Assembly: GCA_028641055.1 (NCBI GenBank)
Contig: CM054060.1
Location: forward strand, 240,340,833 to 240,404,832
Reading direction: 5' to 3'
Length of the DNA stretch: 64,000 bases
Source: Alopecurus myosuroides
Taxonomy: Eukaryota > Streptophyta > Magnoliopsida > Poales > Poaceae
The position numbers were made by a program, and so were the translations under genes. Below are positions 23,479-32,385 of the stretch, one piece after another (the first letter of the stretch is position 1; each line of letters starts with the position of its first letter). The notes below the pieces were generated by a model. It had not been told where the DNA came from, did no database searches, and was given only the letters and a program-made list of their open reading frames with translations.

Positions 23479-24030
23479 GCGGTACTACCGTCCACTGACA
23501 TCACAAGGTACCCAGTGCACTGCACACTGGATCTCAGCGGTACCACAGAAGTACCGTGAAGCTCCAGTAGAGGTACTACCGTAACCTGGCAGCGGTACTA
23601 CCGTTAGCCCCGAACTCGATATAAATCGAGAAGGCTGGCGGTAGTACTAGGCCACTACCGCCCTAGTACCATAATCATTGCCGTGAGCAAAACTTCCCTG
23701 GCGGTATTTTGACCGGTACTACCGCATCCTCGAAGGAGCGGTACTACCGCTGACGGTAGCGGTACTACCGCCGTGGGGAGTGTTGCTCCGAAAATGACTA
23801 AGTACTAGCGGTAGTACTATGCCGGTACCGCCTGGGTACCATGGATATCAGTGGCCTTTTCTTTTCTAGCGGTACCTCCATCAGTATCACCAGCGGTAGT
23901 ACCTCTCCAGGGAGGAGACGGTACAAACTGGGGTACTACCGCTGTCTGGAGTGTACCAGGTGTGCCGCAGCAGTACAACTCCATGAGGAGCGGTACTACC
24001 GCTGCACAACCCGGTACTACCGCTAGACAG
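23479..24030. repeat. Array of partly palindromic GCGGTACTACCGC motifs
   Basis: Over a dozen copies of GGTACTACCG or its reverse complement CGGTAGTACC, irregularly spaced by about 15-60 bp in both orientations. Several are full GCGGTACTACCGC palindromes. Spacing and spacers are irregular, unlike a CRISPR. Confidence 0.8.
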
Positions 24031-25203
24031 AGAAAAAGCTTCTCGGCCATCTTGGACATCAAATGATTTTCTTCGTTTCACACAAGGACTCCAAACTATT
24101 CTTATGGAAAAGTCCTGAAAGAATATCTCAATGCAAACATTAGTCCTTAAGGATTGTCATTAATTACCAAAAACACATATGGGGCACCATGCGCTTTCAA
24201 CTGTGAGATTCATGCAGGCATTACAATAAGATACATAGACTGTCATCCAACTGCATCTATGACTAATAATCCACCCTTCGAATATCATCTGAACAAACGT
24301 GTGTAATGAAAACAATGTAAATAAATTAAACATCGTTGTTTTCTCCTTAATGGAAACAACACATCCTCCATCCGTCATGTTTCTATCACTCGAGCACGTA
24401 TTCAAAGGAGGTATGAACCTGCTATCAAGCATAAATACTCCCTTTTTGAGTCACTAGCATCTACTTGGCCAGAGCATCTACTAACAACGGAGAGCATGCA
24501 AGATCATAAATAACATACACATGAAGACAATATGGTAGATTGATAATCAAGAGACATAACATTCAATAAGATTATCGCGATCATGTGAGGCAGCTCACGA
24601 GATCTAAACATGAGGCATAAATAGGAGAGGACAACCATCTAACTACTGCTATGAAACCATAGTCCAAGGATGAACTACTCACGCATCACTCCGGAGGCGG
24701 GCATGGTGGTGTAGACCCCTCCGGTGATGATTTTCACTTCCGGCAGGGTGCTGGGGAGAACTCCAGAACCCGCCCTATCTCGGGTTGACGATGACGGCGG
24801 CTTTAGATGTTTTTCGTGGAAAAGTGGTATAACTTTAGGGTTCACGCATCGAAGGGAATATATGGGCGAAAGGGCGATGGCGGTGGGCGCCCGAGGGGCC
24901 CACACCACCTCCAGACGCGGCCAGGGTGGTGCGCCGCCCTATGGTGTGCCCTCCTCCGGGCCTCTCCGGGACTCTCTAGAACCTTAGGGAATTCTTACAC
25001 TTCCGCGCTTCGAATTTTCCAATTCCGAGAATTTTTCTGAAACTAAAAACAACAGAAAACAGGAACTGGCTCTGTGTCATCTTGTCAATAGGTTAGTCTC
25101 TGGAAATCGATAAAAAGGACATAAAGTGTAAGGAAAACATGGAGCATATGACATGAAAACAACATGGAACATCAGAATTTAAGGATACGTTTATGACGTA
25201 TCA

Positions 25204-27948
25204 CTTGGTTAGGAAGGTATGGAGCCAGAGCTGCTGGTGTTCCTCGGCCATCATAAAAAGCCCTAACCTTGGGCCTTGTTGTTGAGGAGGCGGTAAGAGC
25301 AACCATCTTGGCGACATCGTTGTATCCTGATGTGGTCAGCACAACATCGTAAAGGCCGGGGTGCACATCCATAGGCACGATCATTCTGATGGCGCTGCCC
25401 ACCTCTTTGACAACCTTGGTCATGCTGGTGAAGACGAGGACCTCCTCATCCACCAAGGCACCCCTCTTCCTCTTATCCCTTCCCCCCATCGTCATCGCCT
25501 TAGGTGGCTTTGGTGCACTAGAGGCGGCGATGTCGCCTCGGTTCTCACCGCAGGCATCGACGTTGATGGTCTCCGACTCGTGGATGTCAGGCTCAGGGTA
25601 CCAAGAGGCTCGATGGATCCCATCGCATGCTGATGCGTGTGGACACACGTTCGTGGAGAGACCCCAAGAGGAAGGTATGAAGAGTGCATCGGCAAGTTTT
25701 TCCTCAGAAAGAGACCACCAAGGTTTAATCGACCAGTAGGAGAAAGAAATCACTTCTGAAGGTTGATGACAGCTGATGTTGGCAGGACGCACTACCAGGC
25801 TCAGCAACAATGTGGAATCTGCACAACACAATCAAAATATTTCGCCCCAACGAAACAGCGAGGGTGTCAATCTAACCGGTTTTGCTAACAGAAATGATTA
25901 GATGTATAGTGTGGAAAACAATACTTGTTTGAAGTGAATGAAAAGAGAACAATACCTTGATTGCAGCAAAGAAAACCGTGTTTGTAGTGCTTGTATTATC
26001 AGCATAAAAGAATGGACCGGGGTCCACAGTTCACTAGTGGTGTCTCTCCATGAAAGATAGATAGCATGCTAGATAAACAAATTACAGTTGGGCAATTGAC
26101 AGATATAAAGGCTGCACCTTAGTGCATATGGATGACATGATGATTACTATGTGATTCATGCGGTCATTACAACATAATTCATAGACTCTTATCCAACTTC
26201 ATCCATGACTAATAATCCACCCTCAGAGCGTCATCCAATCAAACCTCGGGTATTAAGTTGCAAGAAACAGATTATTGCCTTAAGTAAAGTGTGTAACGTA
26301 AACAATGAAAACATTATTGTTTTCTCCCTAATGGTAACAGAACATCCCCCACCTGTCATGTTTCTGTCACTTGAGCATAGGTGAAAGGGAGGCATGAGCC
26401 CACTATCCAGCATAAATACCCCCTCTTGCAGTTACAAGCATCAACTTGGCCAGAGAATCTACTAGTAATGGAGAGCATGCAAGATCATAAATAACATAAA
26501 CATGATAGATTGATAATCACTCGACATAGCATTCAATATTCACCGGATTCCAGCAAACACAACATGTAGCATTACAAACAGATGATCTTGATCATGTTAG
26601 GCAACTCACAAGATCTAAACACGAGGCATAAAGAGAAGACAACCATCTAGCTACTGGTATGGGCCCGTAGTCCAAGGATGAACTACTCACGCATCACCCC
26701 AGCGGCAGGCATGGTGATGTCGAGCCCTCCGGTGATGATTCCCCCTCCCGGGAGGGTGCCAGGGAGAGCTTCGAAAACCCTCCCAAACTAGGGTTGATGA
26801 TGACAGCGGCTACAAAACTTTTCGTGGATGGAGGCTCGGGTCTTTAGGGTTAACCCGAGGGAGAGCTTAAATAGGCGAAATGGCAACATTGGTGGGTAGC
26901 CAAGGGGCCACACCACCTGGTGGCGCGGCCAAGGGGGGCCGCGCCACCCTATGTTGTCGTGGCTCCAGGGCCCCCCTCCGAGTCCCCTCCGGACTCCATG
27001 TACGTGACAGATTTCTAAGACTCTGAGATTTTGTTTCGTCCAATTCCGAGAATATTTCCAAAACAACTTTTCTGAAGCAAAAAATAGAAAACATGAACTG
27101 GCTCTGTGGCATCTTGTTAATAGGTTAGTCCCAGGAAATCCATAAAAATGACATGAAGTGTATAAAAAACATGTAGCATATGACATAAAGACAACATGGA
27201 ACATCAGAAATTATAGATACGTTTGAGACGTATCACATGCCTTCTAGTGGCAAGACCGAAAGAGAAGATGGTTTGCATCTGGATGTAGTTCTGGATGGCC
27301 TTGTTGAGAAACTCAACGTCTTTGCGGTGATCCAGGGACGAAAAACAGTTAGACAGTGAGGCTTGAAAGGTTGTGATTGTGCACAAATTTAAAAAGGAGG
27401 CTAGCCGTAATGTGTCCTTTAAGGTGATCAAACTCCAATATGATGCTCTGAGTCTCCTCATTCCATAGTGCACCACTAAGGTCTTTCAGCTTTGAAATCT
27501 AGATCCACATCACCCTCCACTTCCTGAGGTGGTTGTACACCTGAGTGGAGGTTACCTCTTGGCCACAGAACTACAAAAATCAGCTTGGAACTGTGTTAAG
27601 ATGCATCTCTTTAAACCCTTTGTTAGTTCTGGCCCTGGAGGCAATGATATCGCACATCTTGTTCAGCAAAAAGTTGGACAAAAATGGAGGCCACTTCATG
27701 GTCATCCCCATCTTGTTATTCTTATCTTTGGAAACGGTCTTCCTTAAAGATTTCTCAGTCATAAGATCAGGTGTCTCGACTAGTTGTGAACCAAGCCTAG
27801 GCACCTCGAACACCTATGCATATTGGTATCTGGCACATCGATAACCAGCTACGAAACCTAGGCATATGAGAGAGAAAGTTGGCTATCCGGAGGAAATATC
27901 CTCCGCCGCACTCCTGTCACCGCCGGAATGGGCATGTACGGACTCCAT
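25204..27948 (-). pseudogene. Myb/SANT-like (PIF/Harbinger ORF1-type) gene, broken
   Basis: Starting near ATG 27948 (MESVHAHSGGD), with a probable intron, the minus strand encodes MTMKWPPFLSNFLLNKMC and the hallmark GQEVTSTQVYNHLRKWR (about 27560) with KLKDLSGALWNEE. This is the Myb/SANT-like domain (PF12776) common to plant L10-interacting-MYB-like and Harbinger ORF1 proteins. Frames 27476-27236 continue to MQTIFSFGLATRRH, where a solo LTR (25631-27235) interrupts the coding sequence. Beyond it the frame resumes as AMGSIEPLG, then a one-base shift leads to a basic linker GGRDKRKRG and a helical C-terminal region. The Athila insertion ends it at 25203. Such proteins bind DNA, and partner a transposase in Harbinger elements. 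Confidence 0.72.
25631..27235 (-). mobile_element. Solo Athila-type LTR, minus strand
   Basis: 1605 bp beginning (minus) TGATACGTCTCAAACG and ending ACACGCATCA, with a perfect TSD CATGC (25626-25630 and 27236-27240). No internal sequence remains, so it formed by LTR-LTR recombination. It is the cleanest full-length LTR of this family in the window and served as reference for the others. Confidence 0.9.
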
Positions 27949-28094
27949 CGTGCTTGAAAGAGATGCTAAGGTTTCTTCTCGTGGAAGTTTTGATCGCTGC
28001 GGGCGTACAGTGCAAGGAGGAAAGCTCGAGCTCGAGGGGGAAGGAATGGAGTAAGCAAGTGAGGAAGAAGAGAAAAGGGGGACGACCGTGAGGG

Positions 28095-28103
28095 TTTATA
28101 TAA
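28095..28103 (-). promoter_or_regulatory. TATA box for the antisense Myb/SANT gene
   Basis: TTATATAAA on the minus strand, about 150 bp before ATG 27948, in the position where the two Tat elements have TATA boxes for their antisense genes. Confidence 0.5.
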
Positions 28104-28482
28104 CCCCAAACGGCTAACGTTGGCCCTAACGGTCGTGTGCCTAGATGCTCGCTGCGTGGCACGATTTGACCGCGTGTCATTTCTTATGAACGCTGCGGCC
28201 GGAAACCCCCTCGATTAATGTGCCTAAATCGATGGAGCCATCAAGACTTGCCGTTTCTACAACGTTAAATTGCCTGATAAATTTTCTATGGCTCCGTTAG
28301 GAGTGGGAACGCCGATGCAAAAGGGAACTTCACGAGAAAGATCCGTCTTTATTCCGGAATCCGGATTTTGTTCATACTCCACAATGAAAAAGGGGGAAGA
28401 CTCAGGATTCGATTTCCGTCGTTCAAACTTTGCTGGAAGCTCAATGACGAAAATAAGTCTCCTAAGCCTTCCCGGGGGCTAC

Positions 28483-28896
28483 TGTCGGGGATATCCGGAA
28501 AGGGGTATCTACCGGCATCCAGAAGATGGACCTGAAGGGTAGGCCTAAAGACTAAGGCCCATAAGGCTCGAAGCGCAGGACTACATACGGATTGGCGATC
28601 TTGAAGCCCATCCGCACCCTTAGGGGGGTGGATGATCGTAGATTGCTAGGGTTTAGGTGATAGACGATTTGTGTTCCTGTACGCCCCAGACCGGCTGCAT
28701 ATATAAAGCCGTACGAGAGAAACCCTAAGCGGATTTCGAGTCATACGACCGATCGGCCTTTGGTAATTGTAACCTCTGTTTGGCATCGCCGTGATAGTTG
28801 ATTTGAAGGAAGTAGGGAGCCTCGCCGGCTAACCTGAACCTAGGTAAACTCCGTGTCCTCGCCCCAAAGCGCTCCCCCACGTTTGCCTTCCCCACA
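28483..28896 (+). repeat. 3' LTR of the third gypsy element
   Basis: 414 bp from TGTCGGGGATATCC to CCTTCCCCACA. The start resembles the LTR at 13394 and the GGGGGCTAC tract precedes both. A TATA box (GCATATATAAAGCC) lies near 28697-28710. The following GTTAC (28897-28901) would be one TSD copy; its partner is out of view. Confidence 0.72.
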
Positions 28897-29389
28897 GTTA
28901 CCCTAGAGAGATGGCTACACCTTCCGGGAAACCTGATCCTAGAACACGTTATACCCCCTTCGAAGGACAGCTCCATCGCGAAAGTAAAACAACCCAAAAA
29001 TGCCTAAGCAATCCGACGTGGGAAACCATAAGGAAACCGAGCCCCACATGCAGCAATAGACTGTGCACGTCATGGAGCAAGAGCATCAAGAAAGCTAAAA
29101 CCATGCGGCCAGCCAATGGACGTTTTCCAAAGCGCATGTCGGCAAGCGTGCACACCGATTAAACGCACGCGGAGCCCGCACAATAGGGTCAATCGACTCC
29201 CGAGATCATTGTATGCAAGAGGAGGCAAAAAAAAGCATGCATACATCCCAAACGAACAAGATGCACGCGGAGGGATGATCGGACATCCCAAAAGCTAAAA
29301 TCGCTAGTAGTGCACATAGAGGTCTGTACTTTTAGATTGTCAGCGTCCACTCAAGCCTAGCCTTACTTGGCCTCGTTCATACCTACTAA
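28897..29389. other. Intergenic DNA, nothing recognised
   Basis: About 490 bp flanking the oldest gypsy element. No domain, TIR or repeat was recognised; frames are short and overlap on both strands. Confidence 0.5.
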
Positions 29390-29801
29390 GGGCATCTCCA
29401 GCCGTCCCCCCCAGAGCCCCCCCAGGGGGCTTTTTTCGCGGCGGAAGCGGCGAATAGCGCCGCTTCTTCACCACTCGGCCCCCCCCAGAGGCCCAAATAG
29501 CGCCGTTTCGGCGCTATTTAGCGCCGCGGCACCCAGGCCAAACCCAGCCCGCTGGGTTCGGCCTGGGGGGGGGGCGAAACTGCGCGGCCGCGCGTGCGGG
29601 CCAGCTCTGTCAGCGACGCGACGGGAAACCGCGGGAACAGAATCCCTCGCCCGTGACCTCCTTCTCGGCGCCCGCGCCGTCAAAGGCTGCCAGAGTTATG
29701 GCGTGGCGGCCGGCCAGTGCATGCGCCCCGGTCAAAGGCTGCCGGATTAATGGCGGGGCGGCAGCGGCGACACGGGCGGCGCGGCGACTGGCCCGCCAGG
29801 C

Positions 29802-29809
29802 TATAAAAA
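29802..29809 (+). promoter_or_regulatory. TATA box of the Harbinger cargo gene
   Basis: TATAAAAA, 101 bp upstream of ATG 29903. A CT-rich leader (TCTCCTCGCCGTTCTTTCTC) lies between, as in many plant 5' UTRs. Confidence 0.65.
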
Positions 29810-29902
29810 TGGTGCTCGTCCCCTCCCCGTACGCACATTCTCGCCTCTCCTCGCCGTTCTTTCTCCTCCTCGCTGTTCTTCTCCGTCCTCATCCTCGCCG
29901 CA

Positions 29903-30541
29903 ATGGACCATCTCTGGGACGCGTGGCCCGAGAGCGACGACGACGAGCTGCAGCCAGCGCAGCAAGCGGCGCCGGAGCAGCTTCCGGCGCAGCAGGTGGC
30001 GCCGGAGCCACAGCAGGTGGCGCCGGAGCAGCCACCCGAACAGGACGAGGCGCGAGAAGCACGGCGGGCTGCCCGTCACTGGAGGCGGGAGGTGAGGAGG
30101 CAGCCAGTATGGCCCGAGCAGCACGCCGGGCTGTACTCGTTCGAAACCTCGCAGAACGAGGACGCGTACCGCGAGGTTCGCGGCGTCCTCGAGCAGGCGG
30201 CGGAGGCGGCCGCCATTCGTGCCTCTCTGGAGACACACCAGAGGGAGGAAGCGGCGCGAGAGGTGCGCCGGCAGATGGCCGAGCGCGCTGCCTCGGCCGA
30301 GCAGGAGGGCATCATCGCCCTCTACGAGGCCGACCGGCGACAGGTGGCGCTGCAGAGCGAGCGCCGCAACCGCCCGCCCTCCGAGCAGGCGCAACTGCAC
30401 CGGCTGCGGGTGCAAGCCCGAGCGGAGCGGGCGGAGCAACGCCGGCTCGCCGCGGCGACGCAGAGCGAAGCTGGCCCCTCCAACCAGCTGGTGGCGAAGG
30501 AGCGCCGCGACGAGGACACCGCTGAAGACGACGATGCGTAG
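29903..30541 (+). CDS. Unknown Gln/Glu/Arg/Ala-rich protein inside the Harbinger-type element
   Basis: An open frame of 212 residues starting MDHLWDAWPESDDDEL. Residues 15-50 are a Gln/Pro/Glu-rich stretch repeating QQVAPE, and 50-190 are highly charged (REARRAARHWRREVR, EEAAREVRRQMAERAA), likely long helices or coiled coil. The C-terminus is acidic (DEDTAEDDDA). I see no transposase or known DNA-binding motif and do not recognise the family. A TATA box at the expected distance and an AATAAA at 30641-30646 make it look like a complete transcription unit. Overlapping GC-rich frames on both strands are long too, so coding status rests on promoter, first ATG and polyadenylation signal. Possible origins are a captured host exon or a highly diverged element protein. 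Confidence 0.6.
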   Translation: MDHLWDAWPESDDDELQPAQQAAPEQLPAQQVAPEPQQVAPEQPPEQDEAREARRAARHWRREVRRQPVWPEQHAGLYSFETSQNEDAYREVRGVLEQAAEAAAIRASLETHQREEAAREVRRQMAERAASAEQEGIIALYEADRRQVALQSERRNRPPSEQAQLHRLRVQARAERAEQRRLAAATQSEAGPSNQLVAKERRDEDTAEDDDA

Positions 30542-30640
30542 GGGTAGTCGTCGCGTAGGTCAAAAATAAGTTTAGTTTAAATTTCCGTCGATGTTTTAGT
30601 TTGAATTTCCGTCGAATATGTACGCAATTCGCTTTTAATC

Positions 30641-30646
30641 AATAAA
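30641..30646 (+). terminator. Polyadenylation signal of the Harbinger cargo gene
   Basis: AATAAA about 100 bp after the stop codon at 30541, still inside the element. Confidence 0.5.
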
Positions 30647-30813
30647 AATCGACTAGTTTGCAATTGCGTTTGTTTTGGGCCGATTCTTGGGCTCGGGACG
30701 CGACTGGGAAACGCACCCCCCCAGGTTCCAGAATAGCGCAGTTTAGCGCCGCGGCGGCTCCAAAACGGCGGCGTTTTAGGCCCTGGGGGGCGCAACGGCT
30801 GGAGATGCCCTAA

Positions 30814-32075
30814 GCCACGAGTGGAGAGCCCACTCCATACTAAAAGGGTAGTTCAAGGCCTTCTCCGGAAGGCAAGGTGGGAGTGGGACTAAACTTGAGC
30901 GACTGGATTGGCCTACAGAGGGGTCTTAACATAAGATGGCATGGTACATGATAGCTTAGAATATTCTTACTGCCTATGACTGCATCCATTATCTCAAACT
31001 GACTCGCTTAGCCGCCTTCAACAAAAAAAAAAAAAAAAAAAGCTCTTACCCTTTGTTAATTTGTGGAAATCCAGACTGACAACGAGGGGGCGGGCGTTTC
31101 TGCTTCTCAAGGAATATAAAGCTCTTGGCTTGCTCACTCCACACAAACAAAACAAACAAACAAACAAAAAAGAGTTGCTTGCCGAACAGTCTCTCAACGG
31201 AGTTACTTCTTATACTGTATCTTAAATCGGCAATGCTAACAGTGGCATAACTGCACGAACACAAGTTCTAAAAGACTTGCAAGTCTCGATTAAGCTGGTA
31301 ATAATAACATAACTAAAGCGGCAAATAGCTAGTAGTCCAACAGCGTCGCTTTGTCCAACCAAAGCACACTATAACACGGAGCCTGCAAGCAGCCAAACAT
31401 TCACCCGTTAATTCCGACATAGTAACTTGCAGAAAATTAAAGAACGATATTTTCAGAACTCCATGCCTAGGGCTCGATGGCTGTAAGAATGCAGACAACA
31501 AAGCCTACAGTGCTTTATCAGAAGTATTTCAGACTGAGTATTGGTAGGGATACTAAGCTTCAAAGTATACATTTTTAGGCAATGTTAGAAACTATAATTG
31601 TTGTTAAAAAAGAAAGGATGAGAGCCAACAAAATTTGTTAATGCTACTCTACAACGCATCAAGGGCAACAGTTGAAATGTGGTCTTACTCTAAAGCAACG
31701 GCCAAGTGTAACTTAATTACATGGATAGTCATGGCTGTTTAACACTTAAGTTCACCTACTTTGCCGCCACTGTATTAATTGGAATTCGTGTAAATATCTA
31801 ATAATGTCTCATAATGTATGTACAATGCAACATACTCTGACCCCCAAAAAGCAACCATTTCAATTAAGAATTCACAAATCATGGTTAAAATATAATTTAT
31901 CAAGTAAAGTGGACACAACAATCTGCAACTGCCTTACTAATACAAACTAGGAATAACCCTATTTAACCCATCAAGTTCTATGCAAAAATGAACAGATCAA
32001 TACATTTAATCTTTTTATTGATATAATATCATACTAGTACTAGCTGCCGTAAGATGCTAATAAATTATATAAGAG
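30814..32075. other. Intergenic DNA with an A-tract
   Basis: No gene seen. A run of about 20 A residues at 31022-31041 could be a retroposon tail, but no body or TSD could be defined. The right part is AT-rich and lies downstream of the minus-strand gene ending at 32076. Confidence 0.5.
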
Positions 32076-32291
32076 CTAAAACCCATTAAGTTTCCCTACT
32101 TGCTTCAACGTTGACCATTCTCCCCGGTTGTCAATTGCTATTTTGTAGCTAAATAGTCCTCCATCTGTTCCGTCATTGGCCTCTTCCTCGATGGGAACCC
32201 TGATGAGCACTCTCCGTAAAACAAATTTCTTTACCGGTGCCTGGCCCTAATAATTTGATACGATTAAGATTACTGGATTAACTATCTAATA

Positions 32292-32385
32292 CTCCCTCCG
32301 ATGCATAAAAAGTGTCGCTCATTTTGTACTAAGCTAGTACAAACTTTATACTAAGTGAGCGACACTTTTTATGAATCGGAGGGAG
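32292..32385. mobile_element. Stowaway MITE
   Basis: 94 bp hairpin with CTCCCTCCG at one end and CGGAGGGAG at the other, flanked by TA. The arms pair almost throughout (AAAAGTGTCGCTCA with TGAGCGACACTTTT). It lies in the last intron of copy B. Confidence 0.88.

Larger units (their letters stand above)
21331..24199. mobile_element. Unclassified 2.9 kb element inserted in the Athila 5' LTR
   Basis: The boundaries are where homology to the uninterrupted Athila LTR stops and resumes. A 3 bp ACT is present on both sides (21328-21330 and 24200-24202), and the ends show a short inverted GTTGAA/TTCAAC. The interior has no credible gene. It contains GCCTAGAGGGGGGTGAATAGG near its left end, a pattern I recall from dispersed Triticeae repeats, and a high density of GCGGTACTACCGC-type motifs. 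The superfamily is unknown; CACTA (3 bp TSD) is possible but the ends are not CACTA. Confidence 0.6.
13941..25203 (-). mobile_element. Athila-group gypsy element (Sabrina/Fatima-like), minus strand, with three later insertions
   Basis: On the minus strand the 5' LTR runs from 25203 to 20848 (interrupted 21331-24199), followed by a primer site near 20836, gag and protease (20650-16875, interrupted by a solo LTR), a long non-coding tail, and a 3' LTR from 14202. That 3' LTR is cut at 13941 by the outer Tat element. LTRs start TGATACGTC and end ACACGCATCA. No reverse transcriptase or integrase is found between protease and the 3' LTR, so it was non-autonomous or has lost pol. The family name is from memory of Triticeae LTRs and is not verified. 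Confidence 0.75.
20848..25203 (-). repeat. 5' LTR of the Athila-group element, split by an insertion
   Basis: LTR parts 24200-25203 and 20848-21330 together are about 1.49 kb. They align end to end with the solo LTR at 25631-27235, including the motif AGTGAACTATGTATCCCGG-like near 21220 and the GC-rich block near 24880-24990. The insertion at 21331-24199 removes no obvious LTR sequence. Confidence 0.8.
25204..28896 (+). mobile_element. Remnant of a third gypsy element, 3' end
   Basis: A plus-strand 3' LTR (28483-28896) preceded by a polypurine-type tract (CCCGGGGGCTAC) ends this remnant. Upstream is an antisense gene with its own TATA box, the same order as in the two Tat elements, but the gene encodes a Myb/SANT-like protein. 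The Athila element entered at 25203. The 5' part lies beyond the left edge of the window if the nesting is intact. Confidence 0.65.
29390..30810. mobile_element. PIF/Harbinger-type TIR element carrying a small gene
   Basis: 1421 bp with perfect 16 bp terminal inverted repeats GGGCATCTCCAGCCGT at both ends, flanked by TAA (29387-29389 and 30811-30813), the TSD of PIF/Harbinger. GC-rich subterminal blocks with GCGCTATTTAGCGCC-type motifs occur at both ends. No transposase is present. The interior holds a TATA box, a 212-codon frame and a polyadenylation-type signal, so it is a non-autonomous element with a cargo gene. Confidence 0.85.

Noticed and set aside
23479..24030. CRISPR-like array of repeats
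   Set aside because: The motif is short, occurs in both orientations with irregular spacing, lies inside a plant transposon and has no cas genes.
25172..25831. 219-codon minus-strand frame as one protein
   Set aside because: It mixes LTR sequence (right of 25630) and LTR end sequence (left of 25204) with the Myb/SANT fragment; only the middle is genuine.
29653..30525. 290-codon plus-strand frame overlapping the Harbinger cargo gene
   Set aside because: It starts upstream of the TATA box and is Arg/Gly/Ala low complexity, a consequence of very high GC. The frame from 29903 fits promoter and leader better.
31022..31041. Poly-A tract as a SINE or processed pseudogene end
   Set aside because: No polymerase III boxes, gene similarity or target duplication could be recognised next to it.
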